DNA of 64,000 nucleotides, taken from positions 7,079,607 through 7,143,606 of the forward strand of contig OY855915.1 in the NCBI GenBank assembly GCA_963693305.1, given 5' to 3'. Position 1 is the stretch's first letter, and each line of letters starts with the position of its first letter. Of the stretch, positions 32,098-43,199 are shown piece after piece. The DNA comes from Meandrina meandrites. Its lineage: Eukaryota; Cnidaria; Anthozoa; Scleractinia; Meandrinidae. The notes under the pieces were generated by a model. It was not told the DNA's origin, ran no database searches, and was given only the letters and a program-made list of their open reading frames with translations. The position numbers and the translations under genes were made by a program.

Positions 32098-33417
32098 ATG
32101 GCTTCCTTCCAAGAAAACTGGTTGGCTGTAAAAGATTCCATTGGGAAAAGAAGTATTTTCATGTTCAATAACGACTTACTAAGCGATGTCAGCCTTGTTG
32201 TTCCAGCCTCGAGTGACGAAGATGAGCCCAAAGCGAAGAAAACCAAGATGGCGATTCCTGCCCACAAGTTTGTGTTGTCGATGTGTAGTCCTGTGTTTTT
32301 CGCCATGTTTTGTGGAGAACTGGCTGAGAAAGCGGACTCTGTTGAGTTGCCAGACTGCGAGTACGAGGGAGTGTTGGAAATGTTACGATACATGTACGGC
32401 GGGGAGGCGGAATTGAACGAAACACTAAACGAAAGCAATGTGATGCAAGTGCTGTATGTGGCAAAGAAATACATCGTTAAATCACTTGCTGATAAATGCA
32501 TCGAGTTTCTGCAACGCAATTTGAATCCGACAAACGTGTTTTGTGTTCTGCCACATGCTCAGCAATATGATGAGAAGATTCTTGTGGATCAATGCTGGGA
32601 AGTGATTGACAGAGAAACTGAAAAAACTGTGAAATCAGAGGAATTCGTGACAATTGAGAGATCCTTACTTGAAGCAGTTGTCAAGAGAGATTCATTGACA
32701 ATCAAAGAGGTAGAGTTATTCAAAGCTGTTGATCTATGGGCTACAAAGGAGTGTGAAAGGGAAGGATTGACACCAGACGGCAATGTAAAAAGAAGAATTC
32801 TTGGTGAGACAATTGTGGAACAAATCCGTTTTCCGGTGATGGAGGAGAAAGAATTTGTTAGCATCGTGCTTGACAGTGAAATGCTAACCCTGCAAGAAGT
32901 TGGTAGAATAATGAAGCATTTTAATTCAGTGTTAATGTCACCAGTGGGTTTCCATGGAGACAAAAGATCTGGAACTCTTCTATCATGTTTTCGATTTGGT
33001 CGCCTTGACTGTTGCTATGAAAGTGATGATAAAGAGTACCTTCGTTTGCAGGTGGATAAAGACATAGTGCTTCATGGAATTCGTCTGTTTGGCAGTGAAA
33101 GTAATGAGTATGAAGTATCTTTGACTGTGACTGAATTTGGTGGTGGTGTAATCGTCTATAAATCTGGAAAATTCTCTTCCGTTCTTGTACGTAGAAAAGA
33201 TTTTTGCTATTATGGGTTTGACATCATGTTTCATCCAGTTAACCTGAGAAAAGATGTTTATTACTTAATTAAAGCCAAGATAAAAGGCCCTTCTCGTACA
33301 TTTTGCGGGCAACGACGTCACTTTGAAGTTAAAGTAAGTGGTGTGACATTTTTCTTTCAAAGTACTATTAAGAAACCTTGTAACCAATTTCCAGAGATTT
33401 GGTTTAAGTTGCCTTAA
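32098..33417 (+). CDS. BTB-BACK-PHR protein, subfamily I copy 5 (intact)
   Basis: An uninterrupted 439-codon frame starts MASFQENWLAVKDSIG. The frame is open upstream for 84 codons, but that extension is not kept in frame in the paralogue at 2875, so I use the family start. BTB covers about residues 20-135 (FNNDLLSDVSLVV; AHKFVLSMCSPVFFAMFCGE; GVLEMLRYMYGG). BACK covers about 141-245 (HAQQYDEKILVDQCWEVIDRE; LFKAVDLWATKECE; RFPVMEEKEF). PHR covers about 295-420 (CFRFGRLDCCY; VLHGIRLFGSESNEYEVSLTV; VSGVTFFF). The likely role is a Cullin-3 ubiquitin ligase adaptor like BTBD6/BTBD3, inferred from architecture. It has no intron. It is the closest intact relative of the broken copy at 2875 and shows what that copy lost. 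Confidence 0.93.
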   Translation: MASFQENWLAVKDSIGKRSIFMFNNDLLSDVSLVVPASSDEDEPKAKKTKMAIPAHKFVLSMCSPVFFAMFCGELAEKADSVELPDCEYEGVLEMLRYMYGGEAELNETLNESNVMQVLYVAKKYIVKSLADKCIEFLQRNLNPTNVFCVLPHAQQYDEKILVDQCWEVIDRETEKTVKSEEFVTIERSLLEAVVKRDSLTIKEVELFKAVDLWATKECEREGLTPDGNVKRRILGETIVEQIRFPVMEEKEFVSIVLDSEMLTLQEVGRIMKHFNSVLMSPVGFHGDKRSGTLLSCFRFGRLDCCYESDDKEYLRLQVDKDIVLHGIRLFGSESNEYEVSLTVTEFGGGVIVYKSGKFSSVLVRRKDFCYYGFDIMFHPVNLRKDVYYLIKAKIKGPSRTFCGQRRHFEVKVSGVTFFFQSTIKKPCNQFPEIWFKLP

Positions 33418-33492
33418 CTTCACTAAGTATGCTTCTTATGGTAGGAACTGTGGACAAAATCAATGTTAATCACAATCAATCAAAATTAATCT

Positions 33493-33882
33493 TTAAAGGG
33501 GCTTTGTCACGGATTTTAACACATTTTTGAACAGCCAAAATTCATATTTGTGTTGAAGGAAAACAAAAATAATAGTCCATTTTTATTAACAATTGCTATA
33601 TTAGAGCACCGAAACTGTTAAAAAGCGTCTTTAGCTGCAGATGGCTAGGATGGAAATGAATTGCAACTTGAAAAGTTTAGCTAAACTTTTCAAGGTGTTT
33701 CAGTTTGCGTGTCTTCAAAAAATCAATATTTATAGCCATAGTCTGATTTCTATCCACGTATTAAGGTTATATCTTCCTTTAGATGTTCAAAGAATGTTTT
33801 TCATGGGTTAAGTTGCCAACCATTAATTTAAGAACAGTTAAAACCAAAAATCTGTGAAATCCCCATGACAGAGCTCCTTTAA
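33493..33882. mobile_element. TTAA-flanked MITE downstream of BTB copy 5
   Basis: TTAA then AGGGGCTTTGTCACGG at the left, and CCATGACAGAGCTCCT then TTAA at the right, form terminal inverted repeats. The homologue at 5160-5517 lies at the same position relative to the broken copy. No coding capacity. Confidence 0.65.
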
Positions 33883-34217
33883 TCATTCAATCATTATTTT
33901 CGCTCTACAATCAAGTCTAATTACATGCGTTGGATACATTTGTTGTCAAATAGGACAGAGTAGAGCAGGGACTCTGGACAAACCCTTGTGGGCTTAACAA
34001 GGAGAGCCCCTTATGTTTAATGGTATAAAATAATATATTAATTAATTATAATCAACATGTTTTCAGCTTGTAAAGTATTATATTTAGATACCTATAAAGG
34101 CTCTATAATTAAATTAGTGTTCTAAATCAAAATAATATTTTTAATTTTGTTCTTTAAAATTCTAAATGATTTTGGGTTTTTATAAATATAGGAAGGTTCC
34201 AAATTTCACACCCTTTA

Positions 34218-35276
34218 TAGCCAGCGTAGTTTGGCGTTCTAGTCAGTCAGGGAGAGCGAGAAAACCGAATGCGTGAGCAAAGCGAAGGGCGAGGGGCAGA
34301 AGGAAAGAACGCCAGCCGCCAGACGCCGCTTAAACGGGAGAAATATTTTAAATTAGCGGCCTCCAGAGGCCGCTAATTCCCATTGGCTAAAATCGCTAAT
34401 CTGTCCTGTGATTGGTTCGTTGGCTTTAATTTATTCCAAATGACTCATTCGCATTCACGCTGATCATTAGCTTTTGATGACAACTGACGAGTGAAGCAAG
34501 CAGTGAATTACATGGATGCTTATTACAGGCAAACTTCGGGGTTTAAATTTGAAAACCGGGTCCACAAGAACAAACAGTGAGAAACCTATATCTGGGAAAA
34601 GACGTCCTCTTCGTTCTGCCTACTGGATTCGGCAAGAGCCGCATTTATCAAGCATTTTCTCTACTGAAAAGCTGTGAAAATATCGACACTACATTGATTA
34701 TCATTTCTCCATTGACGAGTATAATTATCGAAGACCAGTTCGCGAGGCTTTTGTGCTGCTGCGTTGTCTTCCTTAAGTCCAGTTGAATTAGAAGAATGCA
34801 GTTTGGAAATAATACTCTGCTTAGCAGAGGAAGCTATTACGAAGGAGTTTACCAGCCTTCTAAAGAGAGACAGCTCCAAACTTCACCAGCGCGTGTGCTG
34901 CATCGTTGTTGACGGACAAGCGCAGCCGAACTTTCAATAGCTTCGACTCGCAGTTTTCCATTTTCCAATGTTGAATTTTAATCAGTTAGTTCGTGTCGTG
35001 TTTACTTCCACTGATTCTAGATCTATTGAAATTCGCGGTTTGTTTACTAGAAAGAACAAGTCCAAATGCAAAGAAATGCCATTGTTGGTTCTAACTCCTT
35101 TATATTTCCGCTCCTCACAAATTATGCGTATCATTTACATAATTACCTGAAAAGATTTCTCCTGTTTAAGCGGCGGTTGGCGCTCTTTCTTCCCTTCCGC
35201 CCCCTGCCGTCGCTTTGCTCGCGCGCTCGTTTTCTCCCTCTCCCTGACTGACTAGGACGGCAAGCTACGCTGGCTA
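34218..35276. mobile_element. Mutator-like element carrying a RecQ-like helicase fragment
   Basis: The nonamer CACCCTTTA is present at 34209-34217 and at 35277-35285. Between these, inverted repeats of roughly 130 bp start TAGCCAGCGTAGTTTGGCG on the left and TAGCCAGCGTAGCTTGCCG on the inverted right. They continue through AGTCAGTCAGGGAGAG. A 9-bp duplication with long inverted repeats points to the Mutator superfamily. Internal sequence includes a helicase fragment (34577-34920) but no transposase. Confidence 0.75.
34577..34920 (+). pseudogene. RecQ-like helicase N-terminal fragment
   Basis: The frame MRNLYLGKDVLFVLPTGFGKSRIYQAF carries a Walker A motif (LPTGFGKS) and the following LIIISPLTSIIIEDQFARL, as in RecQ-family DNA helicases. 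After codon 69 the frame ends, but homology continues in another frame: VELEECSLEIILCLAEEAIT, then KEFTSLLKRDSS and VCCIVVDG, which may be the degenerate motif II region. Helicase motifs III-VI are absent. As it sits inside a Mutator-like element, it looks like captured or residual helicase sequence, not a working gene. Confidence 0.6.
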
Positions 35277-35671
35277 CACCCTTTAAATTTAACAGAATAT
35301 ATATATTTTTAACTTGTGCGGGCCTGTTTTTTGTTAATTTTTGATGAGGACCCTTGTATTATGGCTATGGAAGTAATCATTTGACTTGAAAAAATGGTTA
35401 AATGTTGCAGGAAGTGCTTTCATAAAAAATGTAAAAGTAATTTTATAAAGCTATAGCTTCATTTTTCAAATCATCAGTTGGTAAAACAGATAGATTCTTA
35501 AAAAGTGAACTTAATGATCTCTAAAATCTGAAAATAAAATAATATGAACGATCTTCTTTTGTAGTTTTCTTATTGATTCTAATCTCGAGGGATAGGTATT
35601 TCCCCATATCATATTTCCATAATTGAGATATGGGTAAATTAATTAATGGTATAGCATTTTCAGTGCTTGGT

Positions 35672-35697
35672 GGGGGGGGGGGGGGGGGGGGGGGGGG
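35672..35697. repeat. poly(G) run, 26 bases
   Basis: Uninterrupted G run after CTTGGT. Confidence 0.9.
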
Positions 35698-36170
35698 AGA
35701 AAATACCGGTCGTTTTAGCTACTTTGGTACAATATGGTTGATGTGTGTCTCCTAAGTATGAGTCAATATATATTCCTAAAAATTTGGTTGATTCCACATG
35801 TTTTATATTTTCAGTAACGTTTATTTTAACTGTTTTGTTCCCTGTTTTTATTTGAAGTTTTAAAAATAATTATGTAAGTTAAACTTTTTTTAGTTCACTG
35901 TTTTAAAGTGTTTCTGTCATGTAGACCTTGATATCTTTGATGCTGGTATCATCGGCAAAGAGGATGAATGATAGTTTTTCAGAGCTTTTAAAAAAATCAT
36001 TTACTTACAATAGAAATAGAAGTGGGCCCAAAACAATATCATTTGTTTTTGTTTATACAGTGCACTTATTTTTGTGGTAGTTTTGTAGTAGCACCCTTGG
36101 AGAGTTGGGAAGAAGTACCTCCTGAATATGTTTCTCTTGTTTGAATGTAAGACTTGTGGTTTGAAGTATT

Positions 36171-36270
36171 GTGCAGTTCCATAAATTATCCACACATACA
36201 CCCACAGAAGGTTTTTTCCTAAGGACCCCTCCTCTGGAAATTCCAATTAAGCTTCATACATTTCCTTATT
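36171..36270. mobile_element. partial GTTCCAG-type MITE
   Basis: GTGCAGTTCC, TATCCACAC and CTCTGGAAATTCCA match the complete copy at 42409-42597; the other end is missing. Confidence 0.5.
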
Positions 36271-36972
36271 AATGTGTAAGCACCAAACAACCTCCAGTTT
36301 TGAGGCATCAGTCTCCAGGTTCTTGACTGATAAACCTACAAATGAGTGCTGCTAGTTTCAAAATTTCATTTTTTAGCCACTTGATGCATGTTCCTGTGAC
36401 AGCCCAGTTATAAATAATTGTTACATGTGTTATTCCGAGACCTATTTATTGGTTTAATGTGCTTGTACAACATGGTCATACTCTGAGCAGAGTATATATT
36501 TTTCAGAGGCAGTAAAGTGTAAGCCTTAATAAGGCTTGTTTCACAGTTTTTTTTATGCAATATTTTCCAATTAGAGCAAGTGATTGGCCAGATTTAATTA
36601 CCTACAGTGGTGTATTGTGGCTTTGCTTTTCTAACAGTCATAATGAATTTTTCCGTACGACGGTTTCAAATGCCTCTTTCAGGGTTAAGCTTTACAAAAA
36701 GGTTGGCAACACTAAGAAAAGATCGTTTGCCTCCGTTTACTCATCTTCGATATTTTAAACTTCAAACGCCGTAAACCATGCTAAATTACGTACGCCAATT
36801 TTTCAAAATCAGGGGAGTTCTTTACACGCTTTATCTCTGAAACGAAGTAGGTGGCCCCACTGATTTTTGTTTTGTATTTCTGACACAAGTAACTCATTAT
36901 CCAACCTCAGTAAAAATTAAAAAAATTGTCGGCTATAAATTTGTTTGGGGCCAACGTCCTAAATGGTGTTAG

Positions 36973-37202
36973 TAGAGAGATTAAGCATGACTTTTCCCGC
37001 GAACGGCAAAAATTCCATTTCTGCCGTCTGCAGTTTGGCGCCTGTACGCGGAAATGAGTAGGTTTATGTTTGTTGTGAACGTGTGATTTTTTCTCTATTT
37101 TTCTCAGGGATTTATTTTAGCATTTGATAAAAAGGTAACCAAAACCGGAAAGACAAGCTCGCGTTTGCCGTTTGCCGTATAACGCCAAGCTTAACCTCTC
37201 TA
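36973..37202. mobile_element. possible 230-bp MITE
   Basis: TAGAGAGATTAAGC at the left and the inverted GCTTAACCTCTCTA at the right, with ACGGCAAA motifs just inside both ends. No target duplication is certain. Confidence 0.4.
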
Positions 37203-38139
37203 GTGACAATTGTAATGTGTGATGTTTCAAGACCATGAAGAAGTAGCCATCTCTACAAATTCAAGTTAAAGGATGACTGCAATAAAGATTCTTTGAATCT
37301 TTTTATGTTTATTTTGTTTTATTTTATTTTGTTTCATTTTTACAGACAAAAAACATACATTACAATACTGGGGAGGGGGGATAGGGCGGTCTGAACTTCC
37401 CGTTCCCCGCAGCTTTAACTCCCGCTTCCCGCTTACCTGTACCTAAAACTATTTACAGCAGATTAATTTTAAAAGATGATATTACAAAAAAATATATTTG
37501 CTTACATTTATTCAGAGATTCTTAAAATGTTATTAATAAACTGGCAGCAATTTGCACTTGCCTTAAAACTATTCAAATGCAGATGGGTAATAACAAACAA
37601 ATACATGTATATGTGAGCTTCAATGAAATGCAGCTAACCGACCTTACAGCAAAAAATGGTCGTGAACCAACTCATCTTACATCCTTTCAAAAAAGTAATA
37701 AAATCTCAACCTTCCAACTGGACCTTCTTTGAAAACATTTGTAGGTTAGAAATTCTCTTGTGAGACTCAATGGGCATTTCCGAAGAAATCGAGGACGCGA
37801 CGATTAGCGCTGTAGAAACGAAGATTTCAAGATTGAAGCGAAGATCTAAAAATTTGCGTGATCAGATAGAGTATTCGTCGTTATTGTCCCGAGAGGAATA
37901 ACACCTCCTACCTAAGTATAAGGAGAAATTAGCTCGGTCCCCGTTTTCTTGTCGCCAACTATTTCTTTATTCTCTGAATCTTGCACTTTTTTACTGTACG
38001 AACTATTCACAACCTAATGACATCTGACTCAAAATTCTTGCTCGAGCTTTTTTATTGGGACAAGGTATAAATTGTCAATCATCTACCAAAAAGGAAAAAA
38101 TGCTTAATTTATGCTTATGCAATGACCTGCGCAGTCCAT

Positions 38140-38560
38140 TCTACGAACAGGTGCAGACGCATTTTCGTCCCCAGAGGCCGCGATCCTTTTGGTCTGCGCC
38201 AGGGATCGAGACATTCTCGTCCCCAGAGCTACTCGTTTTATTTGTGCCGTTACGAGTCGCCGACCACGTGACCAAAAGAAACGGAGGGCTCTGGGGACGA
38301 GAATGGGATCGAGACGTCTTGCCTCTCCCAATTTCTGAGCATGCGCAGAGAACTTGCTCTTAATTTTTCAGCCAATCACATTTGTCAGATTTGACAATGA
38401 GTCCGTGAATCGCGGACTTCCGGTCAGAGATCTCGATCCCTGGCGCAGACCAGAAGGATCGTGGGCTCTGGGGACGAGAATGGTGCAGCTGCCATTCTCG
38501 ACTCCATAGCTCTTTCACGCATGTGCGGACAAAACCCGAAGGCCCTGGGGTCGAGAATGG
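38140..38560. repeat. composite inverted repeat, CTCTGGGGACGAGAATG motif
   Basis: The motif CTCTGGGGACGAGAATG or its complement occurs near 38170, 38215, 38290, 38465 and (degenerate) 38545, in both orientations, together with CTGCGCCAGGGATCGAGA and its inverted copy. It looks like nested copies of one MITE. No gene. Confidence 0.55.
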
Positions 38561-38895
38561 TGCAGTACGTAGAAGATTACTTTCATGTACGTTCCTTCTC
38601 GCGAATAAACAGTGTCAAAATCTTTTTCTTTCCAAAATTTTTACTACAATCGCAAATACGCCTAGTCATAACAAAACAACACGAGCAATATAAAAATTAC
38701 AGAGAACATTTTACAGAAACGCTAGCTCTAGTCCAACACACTTCCATATTTTTTTTAAAAAAAGCTGTTTACTATTTTCAAGTCGAACCAAAAATGTTAT
38801 CATCTGTCCCTGCACAAACAGAATTCTAAAGAATACTCATCTTTTAATTTACACATCGTACTAATAATTTATTCCTGGTATGTTCAACTCAAGGT

Positions 38896-39312
38896 TTAAG
38901 GCGGGGTTTTACCTGAATTTGAGTGAAATTTTAAGAGGTTTAGAGAAGGGATAGAGAAAAGAAAATTATTTTTGGAACACCACCAGACAGTTGACCCCAA
39001 CGCAAGAGCATCCCAGGTTGTCAGGGGACTATTTGGGTGTCCATCTACTAATTTTTAACTTCAAATTCTAATTTTAAAATCACATTAAATCTTTAATATT
39101 TCTTATTTCTCCAAATTTTACTATTCCTTTGAGAAAAACTATCTCTTCCCAAACATCCCCAAAAATCACCAAAAAATTTACAAAACACCGCTAAACATAG
39201 CTTTGTGGGATGAGCGGAGGGTTTTGGGAATGCTTGAAATGGGAGCGAGATATTCGCATTAAACCTAAGTTAAGCGGTGTAAAAACGGGCTTCAGGTGAA
39301 CCCCCGCCTTAA
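38896..39312 (+). mobile_element. TTAA MITE (GGCGGGGGTACACC family), copy 3
   Basis: Bounded by TTAA at 38896 and 39309. Ends GGCGGGGTTTTACCTGAA and the inverted GGCTTCAGGTGAACCCCCGCC. The paralogous site near 30828 has a single TTAA and no insert. Confidence 0.75.
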
Positions 39313-39465
39313 GGCGGGGGTACACCTGAAGCCTGTCTTTCTGCCGCTTAACTTGTGTTTAATGCGAATATCTCGCTGCCGTTTCAAGCATTCCCAAAAC
39401 CCTTAGCTCATCTCAAAAAGCTATGTTTAGCGGTGTTTTGTAAATTTTGGGGTGATTTTTGGACG
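39309..39465 (-). mobile_element. TTAA MITE copy 4, inverted and truncated, abutting copy 3
   Basis: Shares the TTAA of copy 3 and runs in the opposite orientation (GGCGGGGGTACACCTGAAGCC, then TTTAATGCGAATATCTCGCT), breaking off at GGTGATTTTTGG. The pair makes a tail-to-tail palindrome. Confidence 0.65.
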
Positions 39466-40312
39466 CACGATTCACGGACGAAAAAAATAACGAATCACGG
39501 ATATTGAAATTTCATTTTCCCGAATCACGAAAATAAGTACTCTTTTATCCTGTTCTTACGCTACAAATAGTGTTTGAAGAAATCAAAATTGATTAAGAAA
39601 TTACGAAAATAAGGAAGAAATATACTCTTTTATCCTGTTCTTACTCTACAAAGAGTGTTTGACGTTACGATAATTATACGGAGGTCACATTTGAGGTCTC
39701 GCGTCTCAAAATCACGCAAAATAAAGTCAATAAAGTGGTGAAATCACGAATATCGGTTATTAACCGAAGCTCTTCACGTGTCACGCAAAACCTTCCGGTC
39801 ACGGGTCACGAAGAATAAATTTATTAAATTCACGTTTCACGGAAAATAAAATCAGCTAATCACGCGTCACGGGAATACCCCTGTACGACCCTCTTATTTG
39901 GCTGTGACTTACACTGTCACGCAATGAAAAAAAACTGCGACAAAAATCAAGTCTTTGGGTACACACGCCATAGAGAGTCTCTCTTGTGAAGATCTGTGAA
40001 TTCTCCTGATTCTCAAATACAGCACCTGACAAGATTTTTTACCATTTCTCTTAAACTTCTCAGATTCATTGAGAACAGTGCAGTGGGGCCTAGACAGTCA
40101 ATTGGCTTGACTGATGGCTTTAATTTGTAATTGACACTGCACAGAAAAGCCAGCTCCTCTCTGTGTTGTTATGGGACACGACCACGCAATTACACGCCAT
40201 CACAATTACTCACAAGAATACCGCTGATCCCATTTCGATTCCGATCTTCCTTCCCGCGACCTTCCCGGCATATTCCCCGCGACATTCGACATTTGACGAA
40301 GACTCAACAATT

Positions 40313-41650
40313 ATGGCTTCCTTCCAGGCAAATTGGCTCACTAAAGATGACTGCATTAACGAAAGAGCTATTTTTATGTTCAATAACGAGCTTCTGAGTG
40401 ATGTAAGCCTTGTTGTTCGAGCCTCGAGTGACGAAGGTGAGCCCAAGAAAAGCAAAATGGCGATTCCTGCTCACAAGTTTGTGTTGTCGATGTGTAGTCC
40501 TGTGTTTTTCGCTATGTTCTGCGGGGAAATGGCGGAGAGATCGGACTCTATCGACTTGCCAGACTGCGAGTACGCGGGAGTGTTGGAAATGCTACGATAC
40601 ATGTACGGCGGGTTTGAGGAATTTGAGCAATATTTAAACGAAAGCAATGTGTTGCAAGTGCTGTATGTGGCAAAGAAATACATCGTTACGTCACTCGCGA
40701 ATGAATGCATTCAGTTTGTGCAGTGTAACTTGGAACCGGAAAATGTGCTTTGTGTTCTGTCACATGCTCAGCAATATGATGAAAAGATTCTTGTGGATCA
40801 ATGTTGGGATTTGATTGACCGAGAAGCTGAAGAAGTTTTGAAATCCGAGGGATTTGCGAAAATTGAGAGATCTTTACTTGAAGAAATTGTCAAGAGAGAT
40901 ACATTGACAATCAGTAGTGAAGCAGTGTTGTTCAAAGCTGTTGATCTCTGGGCTTCTAAGGAATGTGAACGGCAAGGACTGACTGCAGATGGCAATGCAA
41001 AACGGTGCATTCTTGGAGAGGTGATTGTTAAAGAAATACGTTTTCCAGTGATGGAGGAAAAAGAATTTGCTAGTGTTGTGCTTGACAGTGAAATACTATC
41101 ACAGCAGGAAGTTGTTAACATGATGAAGCATTTTAATTCTGTGTTAACATCACCAGTGGGTTTCCAAGGAGACAAAAGAGTCGGCACATATCAGTCATGT
41201 TTTAGGTTTGATTACATTTTAAAGCATGGTGAAGAAGTTGCTGGAAAGCAGTGCATTCATTTCCATGTAAACAAAGACATTGTGCTCCACGGGGTTCGTC
41301 TATTTGGCAGTGAAAATAACGATAATGAAGTGACTTTGACTGTTAAGAACAGACAAAGTGGTGATATTCTTGTCAAGAAATCTGGAAAATTCTCATCTGT
41401 TCTTTTTTATAAGATGGATTGTCACTACTATGGTTATGATGTCATGTTTAATCCTGTTAAATTGAACCAAGGATGTTGTTATTCTGTTAAAGCAAAGATA
41501 AATGGTCCTAAGTCATGGACTGGGGGGAGTAGTGTTAGTGAAGTTACATCACATGGTGTGACATTTTTCTTCAGACGTTGTATTAATAGTCCTAGAAGTG
41601 CTCATCCAGGACAATTTGCAGACTTTCTGTTTAAGCTTCCATGTCAGTAA
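40313..41650 (+). CDS. BTB-BACK-PHR protein, subfamily II copy 4
   Basis: An uninterrupted 445-codon frame starts MASFQANWLTKDDC. The frame is open for 50 codons further upstream (MLLWDTTTQLHAITITHKN...), but in copy 3 the matching sequence is in a different frame, so I do not count it as coding. Domains: BTB (about 20-135), BACK (about 140-245; ILVDQCWDLIDREAEE) and PHR (about 295-425; DIVLHGVRLFGSENNDNEVTL), ending FADFLFKLPCQ. It is about 94% identical to copy 3 over the full length by my count. The flanks are also duplicated, from about 40080 to 43200. The predicted role is again a Cullin-3 adaptor. No lesions, no intron. Confidence 0.93.
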   Translation: MASFQANWLTKDDCINERAIFMFNNELLSDVSLVVRASSDEGEPKKSKMAIPAHKFVLSMCSPVFFAMFCGEMAERSDSIDLPDCEYAGVLEMLRYMYGGFEEFEQYLNESNVLQVLYVAKKYIVTSLANECIQFVQCNLEPENVLCVLSHAQQYDEKILVDQCWDLIDREAEEVLKSEGFAKIERSLLEEIVKRDTLTISSEAVLFKAVDLWASKECERQGLTADGNAKRCILGEVIVKEIRFPVMEEKEFASVVLDSEILSQQEVVNMMKHFNSVLTSPVGFQGDKRVGTYQSCFRFDYILKHGEEVAGKQCIHFHVNKDIVLHGVRLFGSENNDNEVTLTVKNRQSGDILVKKSGKFSSVLFYKMDCHYYGYDVMFNPVKLNQGCCYSVKAKINGPKSWTGGSSVSEVTSHGVTFFFRRCINSPRSAHPGQFADFLFKLPCQ

Positions 41651-42198
41651 AATGCAGTGCCTTCTATAATAGGAGCTGTGAAGAGAAGAAATATAAAACA
41701 TAGGTTTTGTCCAGTTTCATTGTTTAAATAGTTACACTTTCGCCTCATGGAAGCACTCATTTAATAGAAGTACACTGTAAACCTAACAACTTTCCTGTGT
41801 TTTTTCTAATGGAAATCCATGAATCTGGTTGGTTCTCCCACTGTTTTTTATTCACAATAGAAAACAATCGCACATGTGTTGCTGGGTTAAGAGACATTTT
41901 TCTTGATTTTGGCTTAAAAGTACATAAAATTATAAGGTTAGGTTTTGGATTGCAATCCTTTAGAATTTTTAGACTTCTCACCCTTACTTGCTTTGAGCGA
42001 TTTTCAACTCAACTGTGCCTTTTTGACTATTGGCTCATGGAAAACTTAGGCTTGCAGTCTATAAAGTTGTTAAATAGAAAATAATAAATGAAATGGGAAA
42101 TAAATAAATAAATGGGAATTGAGAATTTACAGTGGCATCTTCCACATAGTGACTCATCTGATTCCACTGATTCCAGATCAAATAGGAATTTAATAGTA

Positions 42199-42369
42199 GT
42201 GTTGGTTTTTGTGGAGGGAGGAAAACCAGAGAGCCCAGAGAAAAACCCTCAGAGCAAGGACAAGAACCAACAACAAACTCAACCCACATATGACAGCAAT
42301 TCCGGTAATCAAACATGGGCCACATTGGTGGGAGGCGAGCGCTCTCACCACTGCGTCATCCCTGCTCAC
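42199..42369 (-). repeat. tRNA-derived SINE in 3' flank of copy 4
   Basis: On the minus strand: CAGGGATGACGCAGTGGTGA (A-box-like), then TGGCCCATGTTTGATTACC (B-box-like) and a body ending CCTCCACAAAAACCAAC. It is the more complete of the two copies shared with 20402-20554. Confidence 0.65.
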
Positions 42370-42408
42370 CCTAAATGGATGAACCAATCAGATATGGAGA
42401 TTTCTAAT

Positions 42409-42597
42409 GTGTTGTTCCAGAAAATATCCATACCCCTCCCACGGAAGATTTTTTGGTTTGAATCCCCCCACCCCTCTGGAAATTCCAGTTAAGCCCCATA
42501 CATTCCTTTTATAATTTTGGCTTCCAAGACCCCCTGCCCCCTCGGAATTTCCATTGACTTTCCATGGGGTGGGTGTGGATATTTTCTGGAACTGCAC
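42409..42597. mobile_element. 189-bp MITE inserted after the BTB duplication
   Basis: Ends GTGTTGTTCCAGAAAATATCC and the inverted GTGCAGTTCCAGAAAATATCC. AAT stands on both sides (42406-42408, 42598-42600). In the paralogous segment at about 20590 the sequence reads TTTCTAATAGAACTT with a single AAT and no insert, which proves the boundaries and the 3-bp duplication. Confidence 0.85.
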
Positions 42598-43199
42598 AAT
42601 AGAACTCGGCTGGGTTTCTACTAACTGATGATGGAACTTGATTGTGTTTCTGCGTGTTGGTTTTTTTAAGAAAATACTATATTAGGAAAATATTACTTGT
42701 GGTGTTTTCAACTTTTGGTTAAAAAAATAGTATTCCTTGCATTGGACTTCAATCCTATAGAGTGTCTTCCTAAACAATTAGACTGCCTGCCCTCCTTATC
42801 AACAATAAACTATAGTCCAATTGGCTGCACCTTGTTTGCACATCCATGGAGAACAAAATGTTGGGTTGCACAAGTGTGAAAATCAATTGTTAGAAATTAC
42901 AAATTTAATCAATCTCCAGGTTGTATTCATTTCTTCAGGTGTGCAAAGATGTACGTATGATGACGTATTTCTTATAAATAAATGTGAAACTGCTGTGGCC
43001 ATATACTACACAAACCCACTTATGTCCAGGATTGAACGCAAGTATTGTTCGGCAAGTACTTTGTATATGACCGAATTAGTGGCCTTTTTGTACTTTATAT
43101 TTGACAGAATTATGTGTGTTTAGGTGAACTTTTATCAATGAGGACACTTTGTGATGCTTATTATAAAGAGCGTGCTTCTCATTAGCATTCAATCCTGGA

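Larger units (their letters stand above)
35277..36972. other. intergenic DNA
   Basis: No gene seen. It holds a 26-base G run at 35672-35697 and a partial GTTCCAG-type MITE at 36171-36270. Confidence 0.4.

Noticed and set aside
40163..40312. 50-codon N-terminal extension of BTB copy 4
   Set aside because: The matching sequence before copy 3 is in another frame relative to the gene, so the extension is not conserved as protein.
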